DNA from: Owenia fusiformis
Lineage: Eukaryota; Annelida; Polychaeta; Sabellida; Oweniidae
NCBI GenBank assembly: GCA_903813345.2
Contig: CAIIXF020000001.1
Coordinates: forward strand, 50,177,885-50,241,884
DNA length: 64,000 nt
Direction of reading: 5' to 3'
A program made the position numbers and the translations under genes. Below the pieces are notes generated by a model, which did no database searches, was not told where the DNA came from, and was given only the letters and a program-made list of their open reading frames with translations. Below, in pieces: positions 32,745 to 46,435 of the stretch (its first letter is position 1; each line of letters starts with the position of its first letter).

Positions 32745-33703
32745 CAGGGTGACCCCAAAAAATGCAACCCTCCATTTCGTCAATATTTTTCTTAAATGGA
32801 GGGTTGCACACAAGGACTTCATTCAATGTGGGATCCTCTGGCAAAGTTTCAATAATCATAGTCTTATATTGATAGAGCTATGGTCGTTCCAAAATATGCT
32901 CCAAATATCGTCCATTTCCAATGTTAGGTTTTCAGATGAATCACATTCCCTTCTTTCTGAACATGTAAACTCGAGAAATAATGTGTTCTGGGATCACAAA
33001 TTCCAGATGAAGTGCTTCAAAGGCCCCTTCATTCTGTTAAATGCACAGCTTGGGCTGCCAATTTCCAAACATGAAATCATCAGCCCCTTTTGGTTTGAGG
33101 TTGATAATGCCAACACTGTTACTGTTAACACACAGCGCAATATTTGCGTTCCCAGGAAGTTCTAGGCAGTTCTGGAGTGGCATAGAGGCTTCAATAGACA
33201 AGAACAGTGGTTCTAGAAGGATGGAGCTTCTCCTCAGACTTCTAATGATAGCATAGCCTGGCTCACTAGTCATTTCTATGAGAAGATGATCTCTCCTAGG
33301 ACAGAGAACCCATGGTCATCCCACAGTCTTGATCTCAATGCCCCTGACTTCTATATATGGGGTTATTTCAAGGATAATGTGTATGAAAATAACCCTACCG
33401 CAATTGCAGAACTCCAATAAACAATGGCTGCAAAAGTTTGAGCCATACCCATGGGGAAGAATGCATCCGTGTTATGAGCAGTTTTCCTTGAACATTGCAA
33501 GTTTGTTTTCAGCGAAATTGACGACATCTGGAGCATATTTTGAAACAACCATAACTCTATCAATATAAGACTATGATTATTAAAACTTTTCCAGAGGATC
33601 CCACATTGAATGAAGTCCTTGTGTGCCAAATTTCAGAGCAATTTATTTCCATTTAAGAAAAATATTAAAGAAATGGAGGGTTGCATTTTTTTGGGTCACC
33701 CTG
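32745..33703 (+). mobile_element. Decayed mariner-like transposon with long inverted ends and transposase remnants
   Basis: TA-flanked ends CAGGGTGACCCCAAAAAATG and partner. The inverted arms are long, about 175 bases each (32745-32920 and 33515-33703). Between them the plus strand shows transposase motifs in order: FSDES (about 32929), WFEVDNANTVTVNT (about 33090), an in-frame stop, KDGASPQT (about 33210), SHSLDLNAPDFYIWGYFKD (about 33315-33380) and VYENNPTAIAELQ, then stop. These match the second and third acidic blocks of Tc1/mariner DDE/D transposases. The N-terminal DNA-binding part is missing and frames are broken, so the element is dead. Confidence 0.8.
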
Positions 33704-35262
33704 TATATGCAGCCTGTTGTCTGTTAGTGTGAGGGGTAGGGGGGCGGAACTTAGAGAAATGGGCATTATGCGGGTTAGCCATACGGATGGTGAGGGCCTG
33801 GATGACGTTCAGCATATTGTCGAGAGAGCATGAACCGTGCAGTGTGTGAGACAAAGGACGAACGGTATGTTTCTGAGTGGACTGAAAAGAACGTCAGATA
33901 AACGATGATACAGAGAAAACGCTTTCGATCCCCGATAAACGCTAATGCAAAAATTTACTTATCCAAATTGAATTTGGTTTTGTAATTGGTAATCTCCTTT
34001 CTCCTTTAGCATCTCAGTGCACGTCAGCATGATTTGCTGCGACATTTGGGTTTTTGGGAGTCATGGATTTCCATGGATCACCAAAAGACCGTGTTAGTTT
34101 CTTGATTAATCCCCATCCAGACCAATCAGCAATTTAAGTTTCCCTTCATCGTTTATTGCCTCATTGATGGCCCAGGGGTAAAAATAAATTACAAGTATAG
34201 AATAAATTCGATTTTTCGTTCGATTAATTGTGAAATATAGCTCGGTTGCGACGTTGGACATTCAATGGGTAATTCCAAGATGAATAGTGAAACTATTGAC
34301 ATAATAATCCGATAAGATAAACAACTGCCGACTCGTATAAGTTTCAATTGCTTTGACAAGACACACGGGGTATTGCTATCCCATCATGCGTAAATGTCAG
34401 TGACACCATATGTCATATTGAAGACGTAATTATGTGTCAATTTATAAATCCAATAATTCAATAACTCTTTTGGGACCTCTATTTCCAAGTTCTCGACCCC
34501 TGAAGTCACGGAAACGATAAATCCATATCGTATTAACTTATTTATTTTACTCTTTACCATACTGTATCACCAAATGAGTTATTAAATGCATATTGGGAAG
34601 ATCACAGATTGAGAGATTGATCAAATGATTAACTGGACTATTGATAACGTGTCATTTTAACAAGTCTAGGTTATCAATAAATGGTCACTAATAGGCGGTC
34701 TTTTGGTCTCACGATCGCGAATTAAAAAAACGAGCTGCAAAATTCATTCAAAGGGCACTTTTTAACACATTTGACAAATCACATTTTGATATATGCGTAT
34801 TTCGTAGTAAGGGATGAGTCCAAAGACCTGTCACGTGATCATCAATATTACCGGAAGTAAAACCAATAGTACCCAAAGAGCCCAAGAGGAATCCAACTAA
34901 ACTGCATATTCAGTTGTATACATGGATGAATACCAGCATCCCGCTTGTTAATTTGTCTGCATTCCCGTATCTATAGCGGTATATGGCTTACCTCTGAAGC
35001 TATTTTTGTCTCGGAACTAATGGCATGCAGCCATTCAGCATCCTATAGAGTGTGGAACATAATGCAATTCAATTAAAAACACGATAAAAGTGTTTTGTTA
35101 ACCACATTGTATGCTATAACCTACAACATTTACGTATACGAAAGCTAAAGCCATGGTTACAGTAAACCGTCCTCATGTTAACACCTAAAGATTTTGACAA
35201 TTAGATTCACCTTATGTCAAACTGCCTCACATTGAGTTGGCATGTTAGATCATGTTGGATGA

Positions 35263-35797
35263 CACTGGTGATCCACTCAATTACGCTGGTTACCAAAACG
35301 AACCGTTTTGGTAACAAAATGTCGGAACGTCGAGGGTACGATTTTTCTTTTTTCCTTATTTCACGCGTTGTAGGCAGAATACCCACGACTTTTTTTCTCA
35401 CAACGTGCATCAGTATCATATGTGTTAGAAAATGTACATGTTTGTGAAAAAATAGCTCAGAAGACAACAGAATCGTCGATTTACTTCCTCACTTAAGTTA
35501 CATAAACGGTTTGGGTTGAAAGTGCAGATCTTAACTGTTTTTCGAAAAACCGTTTATGTAACTTAAGTGAGGAAGTAAATCGACGATTCTGTTGTCTTCT
35601 GAACTATTTATTCGCAAATATGTACAGTTTCTCAAACATATGATACTGATACACGTTTGTGTTAAAAAATGTCGTGGGAATTCTACCTACAACGTGTAAA
35701 ATAAGGAAACTTGAAAAATCCTACCTTCGATGTTCCGACATTTTGTTACTAAAACGAACCGTTTTGGTAACCAGCGTAATCGAGTGGATCACCAGTG
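35263..35797. mobile_element. Foldback element, 535 bp, CAC ends, 5-bp target-site duplication
   Basis: The ends CACTGGTGATCCACTC and their complement enclose two arms of about 250 bases. The inner 55 bases (35458-35512 and 35547-35601) are perfectly inverted around a 34-base loop. The flanking direct repeat GATGA is at 35258-35262 and 35798-35802. Small frames on both strands are arm copies. There is no transposase. Confidence 0.82.
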
Positions 35798-37585
35798 GAT
35801 GAGAGTGAAAGGGGTTAGAAATACCCTAAAATATGTATTTTAACATAGTATGGTGTCTGTAAATACGTTGGGTTCAAGACTGAAACGCATCCAAAAATGA
35901 TCTGTCTAAGGATTCAAAGAACGATGCAATATATGAGACAACCCAAATGACCACATTTTGATAATATACAGCACAATTAAATGTCTTAGTTAATTATGCA
36001 GACAAAATGAAGTGGACTGAGTTAGGGCTAATTGAAGAGCTGATTACTTCGGAAAGAACAATCATCATTCGTACATTCGCCAAAGCCGACGAGCCGAAAT
36101 AAGATAATTAGTGCTTACAGAAGCCGATGTGGGTTTCCTACGGTATAATCACATGTGACTACTACATTGTATATATTACTTGTAATATTGGCAATGAGAG
36201 TGATAAATTTGGTAATTCGCTACACGTCTCCCCTTCTATAGCATACTGTTCGTCCCCTGAGTTGGTCACTGTAAATACCATACCACAATCACTAGCATTT
36301 TACCTGGGAATTCATTGAGATGTGGGTATAGGTATGGGGATATATGAAGGATAGCTGATTATTACACCGATATAGGATGTTACGTACTGCTACAATTAGA
36401 AGCCGCTGCTGATGAAGGTGTAGGATCTCTACAACCGATCATAATTAAGGTGACATGAAATGCTGTCGTAATTTTATAAGCAATCATCTAATGATCGTGT
36501 ATTTATACCTGATGTAATAAAGACTTTAGGAGTAGCTTTTCAAGGTGATCTGTTGCAATATTAGTTCGTATCATGGCCTGTCACATTCCTTTTCATGAAA
36601 ATCTGGAGACATTTTTCTCATATTTAGAGACATACACCCCCTTATCCTATACTTAGTAGTTAGGCAAATAACATGCGGGAATATAATTGATATCTGAAGT
36701 GAGCTGTATGTCCCTGTGTATATTCCGCACAGCAATCCTCGAGAATTTCGTTCAGCACATGTAAGTGCATTTTTCATCCTCATAATCTACGTAGGCTAAA
36801 GGATAAATGATAACCCTATAATATGTTCCCCCTCACATCCACGTAGAGGGGATGTCAGGATTTAAGGGTCATGGTGCAAGACTAAGATATTTTCTCCATC
36901 TTAGTTGGATATCCTATTTTTTGTTATTGTGAAAAATAACACATTTCTGCATCTTCTGCCTCTGAACAATTTAGCATGCATAAGATGGATCAAGAATATG
37001 TCTACTGTACTGAGTCCCAATCGTGGACCGAAATTTTCGATACACCGGTATAACCGAGAGGGAGATAACAAAAAATGACATGGCTAAAGGATTAAAGTCG
37101 TCTTACATCCAGTTCATGCACTGCCCCAAACCCTTTACTATACAGTCCCCCATCTTTGTTGGTGAAATTATATCGTGGGATTTTAAGGTTATGCAATATG
37201 GCAATTCATGACGCGCGTTTAACCACCCACTGCATAACATGCGTTCGTAAATCTGCCGTATTCAGCCTAGGTGTATATAATTGCACCCTTCATATATTAA
37301 TCTCACCACTTACATACCTAGCACATTTTTATAGATCATTATCACGATCCATTAATGTTATTTCGTATAATGCACTATAGATCAATCATTTTATGGCGAA
37401 CGATCCAACACGAAATAATTAACTTCGATATATATTAAAATGTCACTGTTGTTTGATATCATTTAGCTACATGATTGTATGCCTACACTCTGCTGTGTGA
37501 GCTTGAGAATGGGTCGATTGACATTCTACACTGACTGTCGAGGAGCTCATCCAGAAATGCGAGATCTGAAATACGACGACTGATC

Positions 37586-37625
37586 CCACCCGGCGCGGCG
37601 ACATGGCGACGCCCCGGGATTTTTC
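37586..37625. other. GC-rich patch in AT-rich DNA
   Basis: CCCACCCGGCGCGGCGACAT and the following GGCGACGCCCCGGG stand out sharply from the AT-rich surroundings, with six CpG in 40 bases. It could be a promoter core or a fragment of a GC-rich repeat; no gene was found next to it. Confidence 0.3.
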
Positions 37626-38988
37626 GTCAACGAGTTCTCTACAGAATAATTTAATTGAATCGCTACTAAACTGTGGCTTGTATCTAATGTGGACAATGTA
37701 GTTGTTGTTGTTGTTTTCGAAGACATAGTCCTAAATATTAGTTATCGCTTTTGCGACACGAACCAACTGAAAGTGAGAATAGCTTTTCTGATATAATACC
37801 CCTTCAGTCAAAGCTTAAGATGTTCAGATGCAAGATATCCTGATCTGAGTCTTCATTATACAAAAAAAAGTAAAACCAAAATTGTACAACTTTGTAAATC
37901 AAGAAAAGAGTACCTGAAAAGGTCTGTCGCAGGTTTGTTTACTCAAACGGACTTAAATTCCTGTACGAATTTCTACACGATGAAAGTATTATCAATAAAT
38001 TTCTCGGGGTGTCTTTTCATGTCAATGTAAAACACTGTATTTGAAACATTTGAAATAAAGTGAATTGAAAAAAAATTCTCAGTTCTGAGTCCTGACACAA
38101 TTCCGATACAGCCCGTTCCTATGCAAATTGCCAGTACCATAGTCAGCTACAGGGGTTTGAAAGCCTCGAATGATCACTTAATATCACCGATGGAGAAAAA
38201 TTCTGACCTTCACTTGAGAAATGAGTTGTTTACAAAAATAAGCATTACATTTATCCCCCATTTAGCCTATGCCAAAACAGGCGAATTTTGGGTAAAATCC
38301 TGGAAAACTGGGCCTCTTGAAATTTTAAGTTTGAAAAACAAAACAGAGAGGGGATAAGAAGAGGAATGAGAATGGGAAACAAGAGAATTAAAAAGGGTTA
38401 AAATAGACTTGGCTTCAGAAGGATATTTCAGTTGTTTGGGTTAAGCAATTTCAAATGCCAATTCAGGTATCTGTAACTCACTTCTTATACCTGTTCACCT
38501 TGTTATTCGTTTAACAGCTATACAATATGACCTGAAATTACGTCTGAGCATTCGTCTTTTTTGACGTTTTGGGTTTAGTGGTTGTATGAACAAAAACGCA
38601 CTTGAAAAGGAAACTTTGCACTATTATACTGATTTATGAAATAAAGATAAATTCAAAATGAAAGATCAGTTATGAGGAGGATTACCACGGAATTGTTTCA
38701 GTAAATATTCAAGGTCCATAATAAATTGTTCATAAAGATATTAACTGAAGTTTCATCATGGACAACAACTGTAGTCCATGATTTCACTGGATATCCAGTT
38801 CTATTAGCTTTTTGTCCCGAGTATCTCATGGGAGGAAGATTCGAAGACTGAGTTCATTAAAGTGAATATGATATTTTCTTCATCCTCGGGTTGCATTACC
38901 GACGCAGTCGCCAAGGATACATGACATTAGGTATATCCATTTCCAATAGTATCATTTTGCTTCTTTAAAAGAAAGCGTCATCAACCAC

Positions 38989-39199
38989 CAGGCCCGTAGC
39001 CAGGGGGGGTTCGCAGGGTTCGGGCGAACCCCCCCCCCCCCCTGGACAAAAATTCTTTCAAAATCATGCAGTTTTTGACCATTTTGAGCACTTCTCTAGT
39101 TATTTTAGCCTAATTTGGGCCAAAATTGTCAAATGTGAACCCCCCCTGGAAATTTTTGAAAATTGAACCCCCCCTTGGCAAATCCTGGCTACGGGCCTG
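38989..39199. mobile_element. Complete CAGGCCCGTAGCCAGG MITE, 211 bp, 6-bp target-site duplication
   Basis: CAGGCCCGTAGCCAGG at the left and CCTGGCTACGGGCCTG at the right are perfect inverted ends. The flanks are AACCAC on both sides (38983-38988 and 39200-39205). Just inside lies a run of 14 C, and further pairing (GGGGGGTTCG / CGAACCCCCC) occurs. Core AAATTCTTTCAAAATCATGC is shared with other copies in the window. Ends resemble hAT elements, but the duplication is 6, not 8. Confidence 0.85.
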
Positions 39200-41850
39200 A
39201 ACCACCAATGTACCAGGCCCTATACTTCAGGCTAGTATGAGCTTTCCATATTTCAGCCAAGTTTTCCTTCATAAACCGTTGTCATAGACAAAGTTCAAAT
39301 ACATACAAAGCATTGTATTCAAAGCGGTTTTCTCTCAACGAAAAATTATACAACAACTCGATTTGACAAATGCTCCGAACGTCCAATCACATTTTTTACA
39401 ATGGAACTAATAATACTACTACTGCAATAAATCAAATTGATTATAACCGATGTCCAAGCAACCTAAACCATGAAGGCCAGGGAAAAGGCAATGCGGACTC
39501 ATATGTGCTTTTATTTTATTACTCGTGGACTTTTATGGACTCATGAATGCATGTATGTCATGAATGATGGTTCGAACAGTCGTATTTGAAGAATGTATCC
39601 CACCATGTGCTTTAGTAGTCTCGGGATTTAGAAGATGTTTCAACTGCATGGTGTATATGTTATCTGTAACCTGCTTGCCTGCCAGGAGCAATGGATGCTT
39701 TATCTGGAATGTCTTACGAACTGCTCATTTTCCAGTTGAATATATATCTCATCTCAGTACGTACTCAACATACTGAGCTAGTACTTCGTGTAACAGCATA
39801 TTGCGTAGAAAATGCATATTGCTAGCAATTTTAATGAATGTTCCTACATCGTAGGTAAGCTTTATAGGTGAGATAGTACTTGTGTTAATAGCTAACATCA
39901 AGCGGCAGACAGTATTCCGAGCTACTAGTATAGTTAAATCCGTTAATATATTACTAATCCATACAATATGTAAAGCAGTATATACCTTACCTTTCGTAGT
40001 CTGTAATCATTCCTTGTCCTTAACAAAGCGATTAATCCATGTTCGTTCGATCTTGTCTCGCGGTGGTTGATACAGCTTGCGTGGTAAGGTCTACGGTGTT
40101 ATGTAGCCACTGCCAGAAGTTGGAGGAGGTATCGGCGGTGATTATGTCGTCCCACGGCAGTACACAGGTAGATTCTGATAATCCATAGAGGATCAATGTT
40201 TTAGCTGCACCAGAGGAATCCGCACTCGTAGCATACAGCCAATAACCAAACCTCCACGCAGTAGTATATATAAGTAACTAGTAAGGCAGAAACACAGCAC
40301 TATCCGAGCAAGGCAAGACCCGCTTGTATAATACCGAGAAAATTATGTTTTCCGTTGAAAGCCGTGGAACATAGTGGAAATAAGTGGAATTAGAAAGGTT
40401 TTAGTAAAAAGGCATTATGCTATTTCCACATTTGAAGAACACGACAAATTGTGCTCACTATTTCAATTTCTACAGATAACGTGTAGAACGGGTTTATGTA
40501 ATATGTCATCTTAAACGTTGGTAAGATCGTCTGCTATATTGCAACTCCATGCTACTAATTCTTGTAATATTTTGATAAGACGGGGTAGAGTTCTTAAACC
40601 ACAACCCATTTTTTGCCCAAGCGAAGCGGCGATTCACCTCAAAGAAGGGCGGGTTAATGCAAGTGTTATCCATTCGTCATTACCACAGTTATGCCTTATA
40701 CTTATCTTATCAAAGAACATACGAGAGCGTGTTAATTTTCGAATATATCTAGTAGGAAACGGCAATTCCACGTTGTAACAAATATCATTGAAAAAAACAT
40801 GTTCTCTTAAGTCAAATTTGGAGAGATTTTTATCTTTTAGATATAGTATTCACGTTCAATAACGCAAATGCGAGGAGGTAGTTACCAGTTTCACCACCAG
40901 GTGGCTCGCTCGGGTCAGATAGCATGGCGGGTATAGTAGAAAGTTCCCTTTAACTTAAATCACATCTGTTTTAGTGGTTCAACCCGAACTAGAAGTCACA
41001 TTTTCAAAAAAGATTAAATTTTCAAAGTTGATAAACACTTTTCGAAACCATATTTTTAGATGTATTTTTACATGTAGATTTCAAATATGACATCACTTCG
41101 ACTGAATTTTTAATATTTAATGACGTAAATCAAGATCATTTCTACTCGCATCTACTCTATTGTATGACAAATGCAGTATTTATTCAAAGTAACATTCAAT
41201 TACTTATTTTAAGTCAAAAGGCAAGTCAAAATTTGACACTGAAAAATATTAATCTTAATTTTTGACTTTGATCGATCCTGGCTACGCCCAATCCTCCGAA
41301 CGCAGGGTTTCAGACGTCATCCAATAAGTTCCCCCTTCTTCCTGGAGGAATAGTACGATAGTACTAAACGTTTTTACCTACTTAAATAGATTTCTTTTGA
41401 AATAAAGGTGTAATTTGAAATGAGAATTTTCGTATTTGGTTTACCATTTTGAATTTTGAAGATATGTGATGTATGAATTACTCCCAAATACATTCAACTA
41501 ATTATAATGTACGTAGGCCTATATATGCGTCTAATTTCTCGTATTCGGTATCAATTTCGAATTCGCAGAGCATAAATTGACACTCTATCACTTACGTCCC
41601 ATTGCCCCCACCTTATTCACAAATCCTAACCTATAACTACATACCAATGCATTCTAAATTCGTGGAGATGCCAGACTTCTTACAAGGCTTAAATGTTCCT
41701 TGTTTGGTTAAAGTTGTAGCTTAGATTTTCGAAAATTGACCGCCATTTTAAAAAAAAGATGGGGTTTTAATTTTACGTATAACCACTTTTAAAACATTTT
41801 ATACTATCACATAAAATCGGTTTAGTACTATTAGAGGTATTGTCCAAACA

Positions 41851-41886
41851 GATACAGACTGACTGACGGACAGACAGACGGACGGA
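41851..41886. repeat. Simple repeat (GACT/GACG/GACA)n
   Basis: Degenerate four-base tandem GACTGACTGACGGACAGACAG over 36 bases. Confidence 0.6.
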
Positions 41887-43312
41887 TTCTACCCCAGTAC
41901 TGCCTCGGCCTTCGGTTGTTGGGATAATCATATCAATTTAGATCATTGATATGAGTGCTTCATTCAGTGTTCAGTGCTGTGCGAACTTTATAATGTAGGT
42001 AGACAATTCAAGTAGTTGTATCAGCACCATTGATTGACTGGGTCGCCATGGATCTGCCGAGGTAGAAGCCCCGAACAAACTTTATCCAAAAATTACCCAA
42101 GAAGCTAAAAGTGCAATGGTGCAATTGTTAGAAAAATAAATCTTAATTCGATCAGTACTTGTAGATAATATCTGAATATACATCAAACTGATCAAGCCTC
42201 CTTTCAAGTAGTACTGTACGGTGTCATAATTATGCTACAAAATGAGTCGGTTACCAACTTGTTTTTAACTGATTAACATGGCAGAAATGAACATTAGGCC
42301 TATGTTATTTGAAGCGTATTTCGAAAATTTTGAAGCCACCATTGATGACGTAATTTGTTTGGCGATTTTGATCAATCAGAGATGTATGTCTTGTCAATAC
42401 GGGTTAACATTTCAAGCGTATGCCTTTGAACTCTCGGGTTATTCTTCCTCTTGCTTGCTCCTGTGCAATATTATAGAGCCATCTTTTTTAGTGTAAAACT
42501 TCCTTTATGGTGCGTTGCATGTCTAAATCCTATAAGCCTAATTCATTAACTGCCGTCTTTCTCTAAGGCATCTAAAGGCGACGAATTTGCTATTTGCTGC
42601 TGAATACCAATAATGATTCCAAAAGTCTTCGACATCAAAATAATATTATATATAACACTAATTACGACATCACGGAAATCCCTTGCTGTTGGAAATAAAT
42701 TGTAAATTGAAACTAAGAATATGAAATAATCCCCAAAATATCGACACGTCTTGTTTTTGCACTTTTTGGTCTGACGCGTTAGCTGACGCGTTAGCTGAAA
42801 TAATTAAATTCATATGTAAAATGCACATATAAAGGGACCAAAAAATAAATCAAAATAAGAATATTGAAAAGCATTACTGGCGTAAAAGAATAAGGCTTGC
42901 ATCCCAAGGAACAATGCGGCCTATTCATCATCATCAAAATCCCAAAAATACAATACGTGTTGAATACACACGTTCAACTTTGCTGGAAACTCAGAAATTT
43001 CTTTGAAATCGACATAGTATTTTTATCTTTTGTCACTTTGATTTTGTAATTTTGTCTCGGGTGGTAAAATCGTCAAAACTATACATCATATACAAACGAA
43101 GCACATTGAATTTCTTTAAATGCTATACTCTTCCCGTCTCCATCTATTGGGCATTCCGAATGCCTTGATGTTTTTTAAGATTAACATCCTTACAATATAT
43201 ACTGCTGACATCTTTTTTCCATCAGAAACCAAAATGAGATACAGCTACTAGAACTTCTACAGATTGAAAGTTCGTGATTATTCGCAAAAAGGAAATACAA
43301 TTGTAAATACCA

Positions 43313-43400
43313 GGGGCGGATCCAGGATTTTGCGTTAGGGGTGGGCGCGTTTAGAATAGGGGGGGGGGAGGGGTAATGGGGGCTCTCCCCCAGAAAATTG
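43313..43400. repeat. hAT-like terminus CAGGGGCGGATCCAGGA with G run
   Basis: CAGGGGCGGATCCAGGATTT, then a run of about nine G and CTCTCCCCCA. The end sequence is typical of hAT MITEs in animals. The other end was not found. Confidence 0.45.
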
Positions 43401-44227
43401 AACATCATTTGGTGCATTCTGACCAATTTCAGAGTGTTGGTCCAATTCCCAGTCTTTGAAAAGGCTCCAAAGATAAAAGTTTGGAGATTCATATCGGATG
43501 ATCTTTCAGCATTTGGAGCATGTTTTTCGAAACAATTGTGACCATAAGAAGAAGACCAAAAAGGTAGAATGAAAGAAGACGGAGTTATTAACATTTGTTA
43601 ACATAAGCTATGTATAAGCGCATATATAAATGGATAGAGCTGCGCAACAAATGATGACGTAGTACACACCCGTTGTAATAAGTGCGTTGCGAACTCTTAT
43701 AATCCCCAGGAATCCAATAACCAAAACAGAGGATTGGCATCAATATGGTGAACTGAATTCAACATTGTTTTCATCAAAAGCCAATTTTTGAAATACGAAA
43801 ATTATTCATATATATTTTACATAACTGTTTTTTTTGTTAACATTTTTTTATGCAATTAAAATATTGTGAAACCTAAACACGTTGTGTATATATCATTTTG
43901 TTCCAATGAAGTTCAGATAGATGTTTCATTTCATTCCGAATATAATCATATCAAGAACAAAAAAGTGTCTGATGTGGTTTCTAAAACAATATAGAGAAAA
44001 TTATTATTATTTTTTGATGACTGGTTTAAGAGAAACATATGTTCAATTCAGTTCACCATATCGATACTAACCCTTTCATCAATATTCTCTAAAAGCATAC
44101 CAGAAAATGGTTCAAGTTTTTATAAGAATCCTGTTGTTTTGTAAACTTCTTTGACTCAGTGTCCTTTTGACCATAAAAAGAAATGTATTGTCTATATGTG
44201 GTTTTCAGATGAGGAACATTCACTTTA

Positions 44228-44285
44228 ATTATATCTTATCTTATATCTTATCTTATCTCATCTTACATGTCTTACAGCATCTTAA
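44228..44285. repeat. Degenerate (ATCTT/ATCTTA)n simple repeat
   Basis: TATCTTATCTTATATCTTAT and following units over about 58 bases. Confidence 0.6.
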
Positions 44286-45161
44286 AAATTCCGCAAAGGA
44301 TGCAAAATTACCTTTATAATTCAAAAGCCATTTAATGACTTTTCATCCAAATATACTTTCATCGCGCAATATATGATACTATTGACGTCAAGCTACATGC
44401 TTTTGAAAAATATTTGAATAAGACGTGAATTTCCGGTAGGTAAAGGTTGGTTGAACGTAATTGTTAGAATGTTTTAAAGGCGGGTGTTTACGCAGCTCTT
44501 GGGATTACCGTTAACTGATCTCTTCCTACGAATTATATTGATCCCATAATAAAAGGTATTTCGACTCTTTCTATTATCTTTGAAGGAATAATGCGAGTAA
44601 ACAAGTAAGATTTCAGATTATCTGTTTCTTCCGAATGATTTTGTATTGTTGATATCAAGTTTCCGTTCTACAAACAATAGAATGATCCATCGCATACTCA
44701 AGTTAATTACACATACTTTATATTTCATTCCAGTAGTCTTTTATTTGTTCAGCACTCATATTCCGCACAGATAACTTTTTAGTGATTTGCCATTCTCCAT
44801 AGCATGCGTTTGTCTTTCAGTTTTACCTCTGCGGATGATGAAGTTGGCGTTGGTATCACATTTCACATGGGTAAATTTTTACATTGTAGTATTTATACCC
44901 TTTAAACTCTTGAAATCATTCCCTTTTTGAAATATGGTAAGTCATAAAATATTAGAAGAAAACTTGGCGTAGGATTATTTTCATCTCATTAGACCATATT
45001 TGCGATTAATACGCATACAAGCATCATACAGGGTGATTGAAAAATCCTGAACACAATTACAATTCTAATTATCATTATCTTATCTTCGTCCCTTGTATTG
45101 TAAGTCCGGTCCGAGAATAAAGAATTAACTTTAGGGGGTTGTTTTCTGTTGAAATTATAAT

Positions 45162-45321
45162 AAAACCTGTGTAAGTGGAACACTTTCGTACCTCGAAATA
45201 GTGTTCCATTTTGGAGACCCTCCACTTGCAGAAAATCATTACATATTACGTAATTGATAAATGTTAAATGTTCACTTTTAAAGGTGTCCCATTTACAGAG
45301 GTGTTCTACTTTACAGGTTTT
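45162..45321. repeat. Imperfect inverted-repeat element, 160 bp
   Basis: AAAACCTGTGTAAGTGGAAC at 45162 is answered by GTTCTACTTTACAGGTTTT at the right end, with a few mismatches. Internal GTGTTCCA repeats suggest further folding. No duplication was identified. Confidence 0.45.
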
Positions 45322-46435
45322 ATGGTGCATATTCAAATGTGATAAAGTCAAAATTAAGAATCAAATAAAACAGAATAAACACTATGAATCACATATGAAT
45401 CTGATACTTTTTTTCAAAAAATTATATAAGTCTATGAAATATTTTGTGATGTTAAGTGGGGAGTTTTCACAATCAATTGCGCAATTACGTTTTAAAAGCA
45501 TCTCTCAAAACAAACATACCAAATATACAGGTCACACTTTTATGCGCTAAATTAACATGTAATAACGATCAGAAGGAAGTGTCATTTAACCTTTGTTCTA
45601 GATGGCTGCTTTTTAATCACCATGTATTTAAACAAGATATACTGGAATCGCCTTCTGTAGAGACAAACGGATAAAAACCGATGCATTTGAAGAATATATT
45701 ACCAAGGAACTAGTCAGAAACCACAATTTGTGTAAAAGGGATAGAAGCAGGTTCTAAACCTACATGAGGTAAAGTAGTAGTGAAACTAATTAAAATAAAA
45801 AAAGTTCAAGATTGTCATATAAACTGTAGGCATTATCAGTACAGATAAAAAGATTTGGATTCGCTTTCGGGAAAGGTACAAAAATGTACAAGACAAGCAA
45901 CTTCAATTGAAGGACTGCGTGTTATGATTTCATCTCCAGTACATGTCAAATACAGGCTGGGACAAATTACCAAATTAAAAAAAAAAGTGAGGTTTGTAAT
46001 TTATTTTTTTGTATTCGATTTTAATATTTAACATTAATTCTTATGTTTCCTCTTGTAATTTGTATTTTCTATTTACTGCTGCACGTTAAAGCAGTACGTA
46101 TATGGAGGAGTAATTTTAAATAGTTGATGTTCGGCATTTTTATGCATTTATTGAGTGAATGTTATCAAAAATTGATCGTATCTTGCATTTCCAAATATAG
46201 AAATGTTGTCATATTATATTAGTTATGATTTTTTAAAAGAAATGGAATAGATATCGATAAAACTAGATAAAAGCAAAAATAGTAAAGGTCTTAAAACAAC
46301 TCTAACTGAAGAAGCAAACCTCAATAATATTCATCAATCTTTTGAAAGCTCTTGGCCACATAATATGGAAATCACTTTTTGTTTAATGGTAAATACAGCG
46401 AGGTCTTAGTTTTTAATTGCTTTTTAATCACTTAC

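Noticed and set aside
35207-35467. Overlapping frames of 77-86 codons on both strands
   Set aside because: Both lie in one arm of the 535-bp foldback and show no protein family.
40262-40275. TATATATAAG as a promoter
   Set aside because: No exon or gene could be attached downstream; TATA-like strings are frequent in this AT-rich DNA.
45028-45060. Single mariner-like end CAGGGTGATTGAAAAATCCTGA
   Set aside because: No matching opposite end within 1.5 kb, so it is not reported as an element.
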